Source: G963678255 sp963678255 (GTDB taxonomy: Bacteria; Cloacimonadota; Cloacimonadia; Cloacimonadales; WRIO01). Taken from it: a stretch of DNA of 64,000 nt. Shown in pieces: positions 26,406-36,811 of this stretch. The DNA lies in assembly GCA_963678255.2 (NCBI GenBank), contig CAXXTW010000001.1, positions 186,001-250,000 on the forward strand, written 5' to 3'. A program made the translations under genes and the position numbers. Position 1 is the first letter of the stretch. Each line of letters opens with the position of its first letter. The notes beneath the pieces were generated by a model. That model had not been told where the DNA came from. It searched no databases and saw only the letters and a program-made list of their open reading frames with translations.

Positions 26406-28153
26406 TCTGTTTCCTCAAGTCTTTCTTCAATTTTTTGTTTATCATATAAATCTTTATAGATACCGTTTAAATCGATCAGCTCTTCATGAGAGCCTGATTC
26501 TTTAATCATTCCGTTATGGATGACGATAATATTGTCAGCGTGATGGATAGCAGAAATCCTATGGGCAATAATAATGGTAGTTTTACCTTTTCTGATATTA
26601 ATCAAATGATCAAGGATGGTATTTTCAGTTTTAGTATCAACCGCAGAGAGCGCATCATCAAGGATTAAAACAGTAGGATTAGTTAAAAGAGCTCTAGCGA
26701 TGGCGACTCTTTGTTTTTGCCCACCGGACAGAGTCACGCCTCTTTCCCCTACCATGGTATCAAAACCATGTTCAAAGCCAATAATTTCATCATAGACAGC
26801 CGCATATTTAGCAGCTTGGACAATATCTTCTCTGCTTGCATCAGGTTTACCCATTGCAATATTATTGGCAATAGTGTCAGAGAAAAGGAAGATATCTTGA
26901 GGTACCATCACCAATGTTTTTCTTAAGAGTTCAACGGGAATGGAGTGAATATCATGTCCATCAATAAAGATAGAATTTTTAGGTGGATTGTAAGTACGAG
27001 TTAACAAGTCAACGATAGTAGATTTTCCAATTCCTGTTCTTCCGCAAATAGCCAAAGTGTTTCCTTCTTCAATATGAAAATTGAGATTGTTTAAAATAAT
27101 AGGGCTTTCTGGTTGATAGCTAAAATTTAGGTCTTTAACACTAATAATCCCTTTTAACGAAGAAATCTGATGATTTGTTTCAGCATTATCAACTATTTCA
27201 GGTTCAGTTTCCCATATCTCGTTAAGACGTTTAAGGGAAGCAGATCCTCTCTGATACATATCAATAACAAAACCAATAGCAATCATGGGCCAGATTAGCA
27301 TTCCCAAATAGGAAAAGAAGGCAATAAAACCACCAATCGTAATAACACCTTTAATCGTTGCCTGACCGCCAAATATTAACACGATAACAAAACTAAGACT
27401 GATAGTTAAACCTAAAAAGGGATGAAAGAAACCAGATATTTTAGCCATTTTGATGTTTTCATTTATATAAGTAATGGAGAACTTCTCCATCTTTTTAAGT
27501 TCTGGTTCTTCTTGAGCAAAAGCCTTTATAACCCTGATTCCAGAGATGCTTTCCTGAATCATGCCACTTAAAGAAGCAAATTTTTCCTGAACACCCGCAA
27601 ATCTTTTATGAATTTTTTTACTAAAGACAGCAATAGTAACTGAAAGTAAAGGTAAGGGAATTATGGCATATAGGGTAAGTTTTAAATTAATTGAAGTCAT
27701 AAAGATAAAGGAAGATGTTGCCATCAAGAAGATATCAGCACCAGCAATAAACCCAATACCAAACAACATTCTGACTGCATTCAGATCATTTGTAGCATAA
27801 GCCATTAGATCACCAATTTTGGATTTATTAAAAAAGTTCCTCGATAATTTCATTAAGTGCGTATAATAAAGTTGTCTAAGTTCTCTTTCAATGATCCAGG
27901 AATTTCCAATGATCAACATTCGCCATAAATAGCGAAGCACCACAACCAAACCAGCCATAAGCAGAATGATAAGTGAAGAATGCATAATATCAGTTTGAGA
28001 GTAACCTTCTTTTCCTAAGCTATCTATGGTTTTTTGGATGATCCTAGGAACAATCAATTGAATAGCATCGACAAAAACAAGAACCAATAAGCCGAGAGCT
28101 ATTTTTTTCCATGTTTTTTTCAGGAAAGGGATAACGGCATCAAAAGTACGCAT
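26402..28153 (-). CDS. ABC exporter half-transporter (BmrC-like partner)
   Basis: This encodes 583 residues with six membrane helices and a C-terminal ATPase. Motifs are Walker A GRTGIGKST, intact signature LSGGQKQR, Walker B VLILDDALSAVD with Asp in place of the catalytic Glu, and the AHRIS H-loop. The Glu-to-Asp change here plus the weak signature in the partner define a single degenerate site. I start at ATG 28153..28151 because AAAGGAG precedes it; the frame extends 12 codons further without support. It is the first gene of the two-gene leftward operon. Confidence 0.9.
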   Translation of the reverse strand: MRTFDAVIPFLKKTWKKIALGLLVLVFVDAIQLIVPRIIQKTIDSLGKEGYSQTDIMHSSLIILLMAGLVVVLRYLWRMLIIGNSWIIERELRQLYYTHLMKLSRNFFNKSKIGDLMAYATNDLNAVRMLFGIGFIAGADIFLMATSSFIFMTSINLKLTLYAIIPLPLLSVTIAVFSKKIHKRFAGVQEKFASLSGMIQESISGIRVIKAFAQEEPELKKMEKFSITYINENIKMAKISGFFHPFLGLTISLSFVIVLIFGGQATIKGVITIGGFIAFFSYLGMLIWPMIAIGFVIDMYQRGSASLKRLNEIWETEPEIVDNAETNHQISSLKGIISVKDLNFSYQPESPIILNNLNFHIEEGNTLAICGRTGIGKSTIVDLLTRTYNPPKNSIFIDGHDIHSIPVELLRKTLVMVPQDIFLFSDTIANNIAMGKPDASREDIVQAAKYAAVYDEIIGFEHGFDTMVGERGVTLSGGQKQRVAIARALLTNPTVLILDDALSAVDTKTENTILDHLINIRKGKTTIIIAHRISAIHHADNIIVIHNGMIKESGSHEELIDLNGIYKDLYDKQKIEERLEETE

Positions 28154-28431
28154 GTGGCTCCTTTTATACAAAATAACTTCTATTTTCATTCTATAAAAGG
28201 AGGTATTTTGTCAATAAAAAAGATAATTTCTGGCATATTGATACTTTGGTTTATCCAAAAGTCTTAATCATTATTTACAACAAAATCCATTATTTCAATG
28301 ACAAATTTCTATTACATACTTAGCTAATTCTATACACTCTTTCGGTTTTAACAATCTTATTAAACAAGACAACTATCAAACAAGTCCAGAATTAAATGTC
28401 AATTTAGAGAGTTCTTGAATTTAAACAAAGT
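28154..28431. other. Intergenic stretch between secreted-protein gene and ABC operon
   Basis: This contains a TTGACA-like -35 on the minus strand (complement around 28209-28214) ahead of the ABC operon, but the spacing to a -10 is short. There is no gene and no clear terminator for the upstream leftward gene. Confidence 0.35.
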
Positions 28432-30999
28432 TTACTTAATCTCTGAATTAGTAATGATTTCTTCAGCATTTGAGCTAGATTCAATGCCTTTCCAAGTCCC
28501 ATCTTTACTTGTAAGTTTACTGTTTTGAATTATCAAACTGCCTTTATTTAAAATTTTGCATCCAGAAGACATAATATTTTCTGAGTCAGATAAGACTAGT
28601 TTTCCACCTTTTTCAATTTTAATGAGTGAATCATTTAAGAAGATATTTTTAGAAGTCAATTTCAGGGTAGCTCCTGATTTTATGACAATTTTATGATTAA
28701 TGAGAACATTTTCAAAAGTTTTATCCGTTTTTATAATAGTGTCAACCACATTACATAATTTAAATAGACGGGCGTCACCAGCTTGAATGGGCACATCAGT
28801 ATTTAATTCATAAACCTCCTGCGTCAACATATCAAACAGGCAATAATTATTTGCAATGTAGTAAACCTTATTGATACGAAAGGCCTGATCTTCAGCTTTC
28901 ACAAATTTTGAATCAAAATTTTCAATTCCCAGATTGTTATTCAAAGCACCTTCTGTACATATTTTATTCTTGGCAAAATCAGCTCTTCTATTTACTAAGA
29001 ATAAGTAGTTTTCATTTTTAGAGCTATAAACAGCACACTCAATAAATCCATCATACCCTTCATTATAGCTCTCGGGATCACGTGGATTTCGATTGGAAAG
29101 TCCAGTTAAATCTTTCCCATATACACTAACATCACCAAGTCCGCATTCTGAAAGATTAATAATTTGTTCAGTGGGCATGAGAGTATAAACCCTATCTTTA
29201 TCCCAATTTAGAGATTTTAAAATGGGCACAAACTGCTTAATCTTAGCATGTGCCTCAGCTAAACTTTGATAATTTGGTGCTAGAGAGTAATTCCCAGAAA
29301 AAATATTAAAAGGAGCACTTTGAACCATTTGATCATCAAACAAAATAGCATTGGTAAAAGTATAATAAAATAGACCGTCAGCATTATAACAAAGAGGTAA
29401 ATAACTCAAAACTTTTTGAGATATTTTAGGAGGTCGAATCATCACCCAGGTATTTTTCAAAGCAGAGTTTGGATGAGTATCCATATAATATTGCCCATAA
29501 CATTGAACAACTGGGTAAAATGAGGCTTCATTTTGACTACAATATTCTCTTAGTTCTTTATAATATGAGCACATAATACTTAATCGGCTTTGCCAATAAT
29601 CTAGAACATTCCACTCTTTTGGAGTTAACTGATTCCAGTTTCTAATCAAGCCTGTAGGATAATATTGAGATAACATTGTTTTTGAGTGTTTAAAAACCAT
29701 TAAACGATCAGCAATATAATTATAGTTTCTAATATGCCATCTGCTTGTATTACTGTAAATTGGTCTCATGGATTGAAACAATTTTAAGTCTGGTTTATCC
29801 TTATTACTCCTATAAATTTCATTTTGAATAAAAAGTTGAGCAGGAGAAGGTTCATCGTACAAGGAAAAGTTATGAAACCCAGCAGTATACCATTTATTAA
29901 GCATATCAAGTCTTAGTTTAATACTTTTATTTTCTGAAGGATTCTTTTTATAACTCAGATATTTATTATCAAACATGGCAACATAATCTAAATATACATC
30001 TCCAACTCCGCAATAATAGATAGTTGGTACGGCACAAATCTCCTGTTTTAATGTTGAAGTCACGAGTTCTAAACTATTATAAAAAATTCCATCTATGGTA
30101 ATTTGACTAAAATTAACAGGGATCTGCTTAACAGAGGCTTTAAAAGTAAGAGTAAAATAGCTGTCAGGCACATATCCATATTTTTTTTTAATATTTTGTT
30201 TTGTCACCACCAATTCTTCATCCTCTGTTTCATAAGTGTTAAAAATAGAATCTGAACTTACAAGAGGAATATTTATATAAACATATTGTTTAGTAGAGCT
30301 ATCCTGATAAAGCACTTTCAATCCCACTCTTATGATATTTTGTGAATCCTGAAATTGATTAGGAGTGAGTTTAAAGCAAGGTCTTACAAAAATAGTATCA
30401 ATTCCTCCTCTACGGTCTAATGAAAAACCAGAACTCATTATACTATCTGTTGGCGTTGAATAAAATAGCTTTAATATCTGCTTGAGCATATATTCTGGTT
30501 TCATTTTATTGCTATATTTTAAACTAAAATGAGAGGGTAACTGCGAATCATACTCCAAATTAGAAGAATTTAACAGATTTTGTCGATGATTCCACTTATC
30601 ACCATTCCTTGTTTGATACCATTTAATTTCATAAGGTAATTCTTTAGGCCACCTGTCTGAGAACTGAATTTTTGCTGATTCATTTGTAATATATTCTGCT
30701 TCATATTCCCAATAATTTGCACCACTCAATCTTCTTACCCCGACTTCATCGACAACGGGTATTGGTTCTATCCCATATTCTCTAAAAAGATTAAACTGAG
30801 CAATCTCTCTTTGCTGAACATCCATACACATATTAAACCCAGCATCTCTCATTCGTATTGCTAAAGTATCGATAGGGATTTTTAAAGGATAAGAAAACTG
30901 ATAAGCAGCAATTGGGAATTGTATATCAGGAGCTGTTACTGCGTAAATTTCAATGAGAGATATCAATAAAAAAATCATGATAATTGTTATTTTTTTCAT
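28432..30999 (-). CDS. Large secreted protein of unknown function, glycoside-hydrolase-like barrel suspected
   Basis: The 855-residue protein has a clear signal peptide (KKITIIMIFLLISLIEIYA). The N-terminal part contains IPIDTLAIRMRDAGFNMCMD and YGIEPIPVVDEVGVRR, beta/alpha-barrel-like strands. The centre has FHNFSLYDEPSPAQLFIQNE, where the DEP could be an acidic active site, and YNADGLFYYTFTNAILFDDQ, typical of sugar-active barrels. The last ~100 residues (VLINHKIVIKSGATLKLTSK, ILNKGSLIIQNSKL) look like short parallel beta-helix turns. There is no type IX-like sorting tail. I do not recognise a named family; the glycosidase idea is inference. Confidence 0.65.
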   Translation of the reverse strand: MKKITIIMIFLLISLIEIYAVTAPDIQFPIAAYQFSYPLKIPIDTLAIRMRDAGFNMCMDVQQREIAQFNLFREYGIEPIPVVDEVGVRRLSGANYWEYEAEYITNESAKIQFSDRWPKELPYEIKWYQTRNGDKWNHRQNLLNSSNLEYDSQLPSHFSLKYSNKMKPEYMLKQILKLFYSTPTDSIMSSGFSLDRRGGIDTIFVRPCFKLTPNQFQDSQNIIRVGLKVLYQDSSTKQYVYINIPLVSSDSIFNTYETEDEELVVTKQNIKKKYGYVPDSYFTLTFKASVKQIPVNFSQITIDGIFYNSLELVTSTLKQEICAVPTIYYCGVGDVYLDYVAMFDNKYLSYKKNPSENKSIKLRLDMLNKWYTAGFHNFSLYDEPSPAQLFIQNEIYRSNKDKPDLKLFQSMRPIYSNTSRWHIRNYNYIADRLMVFKHSKTMLSQYYPTGLIRNWNQLTPKEWNVLDYWQSRLSIMCSYYKELREYCSQNEASFYPVVQCYGQYYMDTHPNSALKNTWVMIRPPKISQKVLSYLPLCYNADGLFYYTFTNAILFDDQMVQSAPFNIFSGNYSLAPNYQSLAEAHAKIKQFVPILKSLNWDKDRVYTLMPTEQIINLSECGLGDVSVYGKDLTGLSNRNPRDPESYNEGYDGFIECAVYSSKNENYLFLVNRRADFAKNKICTEGALNNNLGIENFDSKFVKAEDQAFRINKVYYIANNYCLFDMLTQEVYELNTDVPIQAGDARLFKLCNVVDTIIKTDKTFENVLINHKIVIKSGATLKLTSKNIFLNDSLIKIEKGGKLVLSDSENIMSSGCKILNKGSLIIQNSKLTSKDGTWKGIESSSNAEEIITNSEIK

Positions 31000-31042
31000 C
31001 TTACTACCTGCTTTCCCTTTTCACTCGATATTATTACAATAA

Positions 31043-31070
31043 ATTTTAGAATATTAATATCCAATGTCAA
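31043..31070 (-). promoter_or_regulatory. Sigma-70-like promoter for the 855-residue secreted protein gene
   Basis: Read on the minus strand: TTGACA (31070-31065), a 16-bp spacer and TAAAAT (31048-31043), 44 bp upstream of the ATG. Confidence 0.45.
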
Positions 31071-31181
31071 CATTATTTTATTGTTTCTTCTTGTTATAGA
31101 AGGGAGACTAACTTCGTTCTTGACAAATTTATGGTAATTAAATCTTTTAAAAAAAGCTAATAAAGAAAGAAGAGGTTAATT

Positions 31182-32957
31182 ATGAAATCAATCAGACTAT
31201 TTATCTCCATTATGCTTTTATTTAGTTTTATCTTATTAATAGCACAATCAAAAAGTCCCACAAAAGTAGTTGGAAAAATTGGAGATAAAACCTATACTTA
31301 TGAAGAGTATAACAATATTTTGGAAAATTATTATTCTTTCTGGCAAAAGAAAGGTGAAAAACTTGACAACTCGAAAAAACAAGAACTAAATAATAAATGC
31401 TGGGAAGAACTGATTGCCAGACAGTTGTATGATAATGAAATTAAAAAAAGAAAAATAGTTGTAACTGATCAGCAAATTTATGATTATGTATTAAAAAATC
31501 CTCCAGCTGATGTTAAAGCGATCAAAGAATTACAAACTAATGGGAAATTTGACACTCAAAAGCTAAAAACAGCTTTAGATCAAAACGCAGAATTTAGAAA
31601 GAACATTAATGAATATTTACGTAACAATATGGTTTATGAACGATTATTTGTATCAATCAAAAATGATGTAAAAGTAAACACAGATAGTTTAAAAAAAGAA
31701 TGGCTTAAAAAAAACTCAACAGTTTCTTCACAGGTAATCTGGTTTAATTATAATTATATAAAAAAAATGGATGTATCAGAAGAAGAAATATCCAATTATT
31801 ATTTAAGCAATCATGAGAAATTCAAGAAAGACCCAGCACGTAAGTTAAAGTATGTTAAATTGACAAATACACCTTCATTTCAAGATTCTTTAAAGATAAA
31901 AACGTTAGTAGATTCACTTTATAATGATATATTGTCAGGAAAAGATTTTGAAAATCTTGCAAAAACATTCTCAGAAGACCCTGGTAGTGGAGCAAAAGGT
32001 GGAGATTTAGGTTATTTCGGTAAAGGTCGAATGATCCCAGAATTTGAAAAAGCCTGTTTTGAAACTGAACCTGGACAAGTAGCTAAACCTGTGCTCACCA
32101 GATTTGGATGGCATATTATTAAAGTTACTGATAAAAGAAAAAATGAACAGGATCAAGAAGAAGTAAAAGCTTCTCATATCCTCATCAGAGTTAAACCCAG
32201 TGATGAAACAAATAGAATCTTTGAAGAACAGAATATTGCAATAACCAATGAACTAAAAACAACTCCAATCGAACAAATTGCTATAAACCATCATTTACAA
32301 ACAATGGAAACTGATGAGTTTTATCAGACAGAAAAGTTTTTTCCTGGAATTGGCAGTTATCCTGAATTAGTTAAATTTGCTTTTGAGAATAAGGTAGGAT
32401 CTGTAGCAGATGCGGTGACTTTAAGAGATGGATCAAAGCTAATTGCTGTTGTATCGGACAGTATGGGATATCACTATTCTCCACTTGAAAAAGAAAAAGA
32501 AATGATAAACAGAATAATTATGACTGAGAAAAAAACAAAAGAAGTGGTAGCATTTGCTAAAAACTTCTATTCTACTTACAAACCAGAAGAATATCTAAAT
32601 CAAGCAAAAATAGATTCATTGCAAATAATCGAGGCTAAAGACATCATGATTGACAGTGCTATTCCAAGCATCGGAAAAGCAGAAAATTTAAATGCAGCTC
32701 TGTTTACCACTGAAAAGAATAAATTCACAGAATTAGTTATTGGAGAAAAAGGGGCCTATTTAGCGTATGTTACTAATAAGAAAATATCAACTGAAAAGAA
32801 TTGGATAAAGGTAAGATCAGCTGAGATTGATAAAGTGAAATCAGGGAATTTGAATAGTTGGTATTTTAAAAACAGACAAGCAATTACAGTAGAAGATAAA
32901 AGAAAAGATTTCTATAAACTTGACATTCCCCAACCAGGTAAGCTAAAATTAAATTAG
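31182..32957 (+). CDS. Periplasmic peptidyl-prolyl isomerase / chaperone (SurA/PrsA/PpiD-like)
   Basis: This 591-residue protein has a signal peptide (RLFISIMLLFSFILLIAQS). The SurA-like N-terminal helical region starts KVVGKIGDKTYTYEEYNNIL, a pattern common to PpiC-family chaperones. A parvulin domain (about 205-310) has KTFSEDPGSGAKGGDLGYFG, MIPEFEKACF and GWHIIKVTDKR. A second, weaker parvulin-like segment follows (VKASHILIRVKP). It probably assists folding of outer-membrane or secreted proteins. TTGACA near 31119-31124 may be its -35. A strong bidirectional terminator follows. Confidence 0.87.
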   Translation: MKSIRLFISIMLLFSFILLIAQSKSPTKVVGKIGDKTYTYEEYNNILENYYSFWQKKGEKLDNSKKQELNNKCWEELIARQLYDNEIKKRKIVVTDQQIYDYVLKNPPADVKAIKELQTNGKFDTQKLKTALDQNAEFRKNINEYLRNNMVYERLFVSIKNDVKVNTDSLKKEWLKKNSTVSSQVIWFNYNYIKKMDVSEEEISNYYLSNHEKFKKDPARKLKYVKLTNTPSFQDSLKIKTLVDSLYNDILSGKDFENLAKTFSEDPGSGAKGGDLGYFGKGRMIPEFEKACFETEPGQVAKPVLTRFGWHIIKVTDKRKNEQDQEEVKASHILIRVKPSDETNRIFEEQNIAITNELKTTPIEQIAINHHLQTMETDEFYQTEKFFPGIGSYPELVKFAFENKVGSVADAVTLRDGSKLIAVVSDSMGYHYSPLEKEKEMINRIIMTEKKTKEVVAFAKNFYSTYKPEEYLNQAKIDSLQIIEAKDIMIDSAIPSIGKAENLNAALFTTEKNKFTELVIGEKGAYLAYVTNKKISTEKNWIKVRSAEIDKVKSGNLNSWYFKNRQAITVEDKRKDFYKLDIPQPGKLKLN

Positions 32958-32980
32958 AAGAATAGTCTTTCAACAGACAA

Positions 32981-33008
32981 AAAAGGGCAGGAAATCTGCC
33001 CTTTTTTT
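32981..33008. terminator. Bidirectional rho-independent terminator
   Basis: GGGCAG-GAAAT-CTGCCC is flanked by A-run and T-run on the two sides, so it can act on both the isomerase gene (+) and the convergent ferritin-like gene (-), whose stop lies within it. Confidence 0.85.
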
Positions 33009-33492
33009 AAAATTCTTCTTTTATATTGAATTCAGCATTTTCTACCCAGTTGTCTGGATGATGAATTAGTTCAATTAAGTTTTCTAACAGCTCGATGTGT
33101 TTTTCTTCATCACTTATTATCATTGATATGACCCGTTTGTAAGAGCTCTCATCTTTTTTTAGAATATCTTTAAAGAATTGTAAATGTTTCTTTTCTAACT
33201 CCAAAGCTTCGTCATACAATTCCATTTGATCGACACAACAGGTAAGATCTTCGTTTTTCTTTTGTAGTGACAAAATCTCTTGGCCCATGATTTCTAAATA
33301 ATCATTGCTTTCTATCTCAATTAATTGTTCATTATTCATGAGTTGGAACAAAGAAAAATGTTTCATTTCTTCATTGGCTAAATCTGTAAGAATCCTCTTT
33401 ACGCCTTCGCTTTTAGCACATTTATTAGCTAAATTGCGGTAATATTGTTCTGACACTTTTTTCAATTCCATGGCACGTTCAAAAAGTCTCAT
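33007..33492 (-). CDS. Ferritin-like / rubrerythrin-family diiron protein
   Basis: This 161-residue all-helical protein has two ferritin-like ExxH motifs: EEMKH in the first helical pair (LTDLANEEMKHFSLFQ) and DEEKHIELL in the second (SMIISDEEKHIELLENLIE). Additional glutamates (FERAMELKKVSEQYY, EKKHLQFF) complete a diiron site. The rubredoxin domain of full rubrerythrins is absent. Such proteins are often peroxide-scavenging or of unassigned redox role in anaerobes. The start has a GGAGGAA-type site upstream. Confidence 0.82.
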   Translation of the reverse strand: MRLFERAMELKKVSEQYYRNLANKCAKSEGVKRILTDLANEEMKHFSLFQLMNNEQLIEIESNDYLEIMGQEILSLQKKNEDLTCCVDQMELYDEALELEKKHLQFFKDILKKDESSYKRVISMIISDEEKHIELLENLIELIHHPDNWVENAEFNIKEEF

Positions 33493-33661
33493 CTTTTCCT
33501 CCGCATTTATTTTTGTATTTCAGTAGAACTCTATCACACAATTAAATTTAATGCAATATATTTATAATTAAATTTTAAAAAATACATTTAAATACTTAGA
33601 TATAGATTGATAGCATTTTTTTAGATCAGGTATTTCCATTTGTCATTCTCTGAGAAATCCT

Positions 33662-33690
33662 TTGACAAAAGATGAAACAAGTTATATAGT
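33662..33690 (+). promoter_or_regulatory. Sigma-70-like promoter of hybrid kinase gene
   Basis: A near-consensus TTGACA (33662-33667), a 17-bp spacer and TATAGT (33685-33690), 30 bp before the TTG start. Confidence 0.7.
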
Positions 33691-33719
33691 AACAGAAAAG
33701 ATAGAGAAAAGAGGTTGTT

Positions 33720-36023
33720 TTGTTGTCTAAATCATATCTTAAAGATTTGATACAAAAAAAAATCGTTCATAAATTACTGATAGTATTAATAAGCGTTTTT
33801 TTGGGAGTAAGCATTATCATAATCTGGTTTTTTAACTATGATAACCGTACTCTGATCTTTAGCAACTTCAATAAAGGTTTAGATAACATTATTCACTTTG
33901 CCGAAAAAGCATATCAATTACCTTTATGGAATCTGGATAAAAGTGAAATAAAGGAACTAAATAAAGCTCTATTATTCCATGATAATATTATTGCAGTTAA
34001 TGTATATACAGAAAATAAAAGATTTTTTGCTGGGTTAAAAAAATCAGATGCAGACTTTTCACATAACAATGCTGAAGTCTTTGAGTTAATATATCCATAT
34101 GTAATAAATGAGAACCAGAAACACATTTTGAGTAAAAGTTTTGAAGTCTTTATGGAGAATAACAACATTGGATTTATTGAGATTTTTTATAGTGATGCTG
34201 ATGCATATCAACAAGTAAATGAGAGAAACCTTAAGCTCATTCTTACCTATTTCATTTTAACACTTTTTGTCCTGATTGTAATTTATTACTTTATAAGTTT
34301 AAAAATAATTTCACCCATCACATATTTAGCAGACATATCAAATCAAGTAGCGAAAGAAAATGATTTTACAATCAGAGTCTCTTCGAATTTTAAAGATGAA
34401 ATTGCTGTTTTGTATGAAGGCTTTAATTATATGTTACAAAACATTCTTCAGAGAGATTTGAATAGAGATCAGATGGAGATGGAATTAACAGTTATGAAAA
34501 ACTATTTAAATAGTATCATTCAGTCAATGCCAACAATTTTGATCTCTACAGATCGAGAAGGATTGATTACTCAATGGAATCTTGCAGCTGAAAAATATAC
34601 AGGATTAAAAGCGGATCATGTGATTGATAAAAACCTTTCTTTCGTCTATAACACCTTTGACCCTTTTATAAAAGAATTTGAAACAACCAGAGAACCGCGT
34701 TATTTTAACAGACAACACATAAAAAACAATTCAGTTCTCAATATTTATATTTATCCTATTTATATTCATGATCAATTAGATATGGTCATTTTAGCTGAAA
34801 ATGTATCAGAATTAGAGAAAAAAGATGATCTATTAAGACAAACACAAAAAATGGAAACAGTTGGTACATTAGCAGGCGGTCTCGCTCATGATTTCAACAA
34901 TATTTTGGGAGGGATAATTGGCACATTGTCCATTATAGATTATAATCTTGAAAAAGATAAAATTCTTTCATATGAAAAAATGAGAGATTATCTAGATATA
35001 ATGGAAAAATCAGCTTCCCGTGCTGCTGAGATGGTACAACAATTATTGACTCTTTCTCGTAAACAAGATTTAACGTTAAGTCCGGTTGATCTCAATCTTA
35101 CCATCGCTCATGTTGTAAAAATATGTAAAAATACATTTGAAAAATCTGTTGAATTTATAATTAAATATTCTGAACAAGATCCGATGATAATGGCTTCAGC
35201 ATCTCATATAGAACAAGCATTTCTTAACTTGTCGATAAACGCATATCATGCCATGACAATCATGAGAAATGAAGGAGAACTTCATGGTGGTGTGATGACT
35301 ATAACTATAACCAAAGTACTAGCAGATTCGTTTTTTGTACAGGATCATCCTGAAGCAAAAGAGATTGAATATTGGAAGGTATTAATTGCAGATACCGGTG
35401 TGGGTATAGATAAAGTCGTATTAAGTAAAATATTTGAACCATTTTATTCAACAAAAGGTAAAGATGCAGGAACAGGGTTAGGTCTTACAATGGTTTACAA
35501 CATTATTCAACTGCATAATGGATTTATTGACATTTATTCTGAACCAGGGATTGGAACAAGTATTTCTGTCTTTATCCCCATGCTGAAAACACCCCATGAA
35601 TTTAATTTTGATTCTCCTAACGTAAAATTCTTTGCAGGGAGAGGAACAATTTTGATAGCAGATGATGAGCCAACGGTTCTAAGAATTGGCAAAGAAATGT
35701 TGGAATTATGTGGATATCATATCATCACAGCAGATGATGGAGAAAGAGCAGTCAGAATATATCAGGGGAAAAAGGATAGTATTGATCTTGTTTTATTAGA
35801 CATGATCATGCCTAAGAAATCAGGAAAAGAAGCCTTTCTAGAAATAAAAAAAATAGATCCAGAAGCTTTAGTTGTCCTTACATCTGGATTTAAACAAGAT
35901 GAAAGAGTTGAAAAAGTATTGGAGGTAGGAGTTCAGGCTTTTATTCAAAAGCCCTATACTTTAGAAAAACTATCAAAAGTGATTCATGATGTTCTCCAAA
36001 AAAAAAGGAAGAATGAGATTTAA
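33720..36023 (+). CDS. Hybrid sensor histidine kinase with receiver domain
   Basis: The 767-residue protein is laid out as follows. Membrane helix about 18-38, a periplasmic domain about 40-170, second helix about 172-195, then HAMP (about 195-250). A PAS domain spans about 265-365 (PTILISTDREGLITQWNLAA). The dimerisation/phosphoacceptor region has H390 in GGLAHDFNNILGG. The ATPase domain has LSINAYHAM (N box), IADTGVGID and GTGLGLTMV. A receiver domain (about 645-767) has D694 in LVLLDMIMP and K in IQKPYT. No DNA-binding output is present. A TTG start is used, with GAGG upstream. No cognate regulator is adjacent. Confidence 0.92.
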   Translation: MLSKSYLKDLIQKKIVHKLLIVLISVFLGVSIIIIWFFNYDNRTLIFSNFNKGLDNIIHFAEKAYQLPLWNLDKSEIKELNKALLFHDNIIAVNVYTENKRFFAGLKKSDADFSHNNAEVFELIYPYVINENQKHILSKSFEVFMENNNIGFIEIFYSDADAYQQVNERNLKLILTYFILTLFVLIVIYYFISLKIISPITYLADISNQVAKENDFTIRVSSNFKDEIAVLYEGFNYMLQNILQRDLNRDQMEMELTVMKNYLNSIIQSMPTILISTDREGLITQWNLAAEKYTGLKADHVIDKNLSFVYNTFDPFIKEFETTREPRYFNRQHIKNNSVLNIYIYPIYIHDQLDMVILAENVSELEKKDDLLRQTQKMETVGTLAGGLAHDFNNILGGIIGTLSIIDYNLEKDKILSYEKMRDYLDIMEKSASRAAEMVQQLLTLSRKQDLTLSPVDLNLTIAHVVKICKNTFEKSVEFIIKYSEQDPMIMASASHIEQAFLNLSINAYHAMTIMRNEGELHGGVMTITITKVLADSFFVQDHPEAKEIEYWKVLIADTGVGIDKVVLSKIFEPFYSTKGKDAGTGLGLTMVYNIIQLHNGFIDIYSEPGIGTSISVFIPMLKTPHEFNFDSPNVKFFAGRGTILIADDEPTVLRIGKEMLELCGYHIITADDGERAVRIYQGKKDSIDLVLLDMIMPKKSGKEAFLEIKKIDPEALVVLTSGFKQDERVEKVLEVGVQAFIQKPYTLEKLSKVIHDVLQKKRKNEI

Positions 36024-36070
36024 CTCATTCTCCCTATGCAATGGTAAAAAAATCTTTTAATACTATTTAG

Positions 36071-36811
36071 TTAAAAGCCATATTTCTTAAGGATTTTCTT
36101 GATGGTCCCATCATCCTGAATCTTTTTTAATCCACTGTTGAAATCCTTTTGAAGCTTTTGTCCATCTTTTGCTTGTTTACTAAAACAAACATATAAATCC
36201 TGAACAGTTAAAGGTTTTTCAACGATATCGATTAATTTGGCTTTATCAGAAAAATTTTTATTGATCAGATATTGCCCGACATATTTGTCTGCGGCAAACA
36301 AATCAATACGATTGTTCAGTAATTTTGAAATGTTGCCAATATCTTCAGTGACTTCTTCTTTTTTCAAAAAACCAGCTTTATCAAAAGCTTCTTCATTAAC
36401 ATAACCTCTGACCACTCCAATTCGATAAGGTTTTAGATCTTCCAATTTTGCGTAGCTAATTTTATCAGCTTTTCTTTTAAATAAAACAACGGGTCCCCCC
36501 AAAAATGGTTTGGAAAAATAAGCATAATCTTCAATTTCTTTAGCATAATATTCGGGGAAATAACCATTAACCTGTCCCTTTTTAGCCATATCAACAGTAC
36601 GAGCCCATGGATAAAACTGGATTTCAACAGTATAACCTTCTCTTTTAAATGCTTCTCTGACAATTTCTGCTACGAATCCCTGATTGGGTAAAGAAGCCCC
36701 AATATAAGGTTCCCAGTCTAATGAAGATAGCACAATTTTTTGTTCACTAAACAAAGAGACAGTGATAATTAACAGAAAAAGTAAGATTTGCAGTTTTTTA
36801 ATCTTATTCAT
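36071..36811 (-). CDS. Periplasmic solute-binding protein, family 3 (amino-acid type)
   Basis: This 246-residue protein has a signal peptide (KIKKLQILLFLLIITVSLFS) and the SBP_bac_3 fold: EPYIGASLPNQGFVAEIVRE, FYPWARTVDMAKKGQVNGYF, YRIGVVRGYVNEEAFDKAGF and DDGTIKKILKKYGF. There are no ABC permease genes beside it. It may therefore serve as a sensor-type binding protein, possibly for the neighbouring periplasmic-domain kinase, but that link is inference. GGAGGAA precedes the ATG. Confidence 0.85.
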   Translation of the reverse strand: MNKIKKLQILLFLLIITVSLFSEQKIVLSSLDWEPYIGASLPNQGFVAEIVREAFKREGYTVEIQFYPWARTVDMAKKGQVNGYFPEYYAKEIEDYAYFSKPFLGGPVVLFKRKADKISYAKLEDLKPYRIGVVRGYVNEEAFDKAGFLKKEEVTEDIGNISKLLNNRIDLFAADKYVGQYLINKNFSDKAKLIDIVEKPLTVQDLYVCFSKQAKDGQKLQKDFNSGLKKIQDDGTIKKILKKYGF

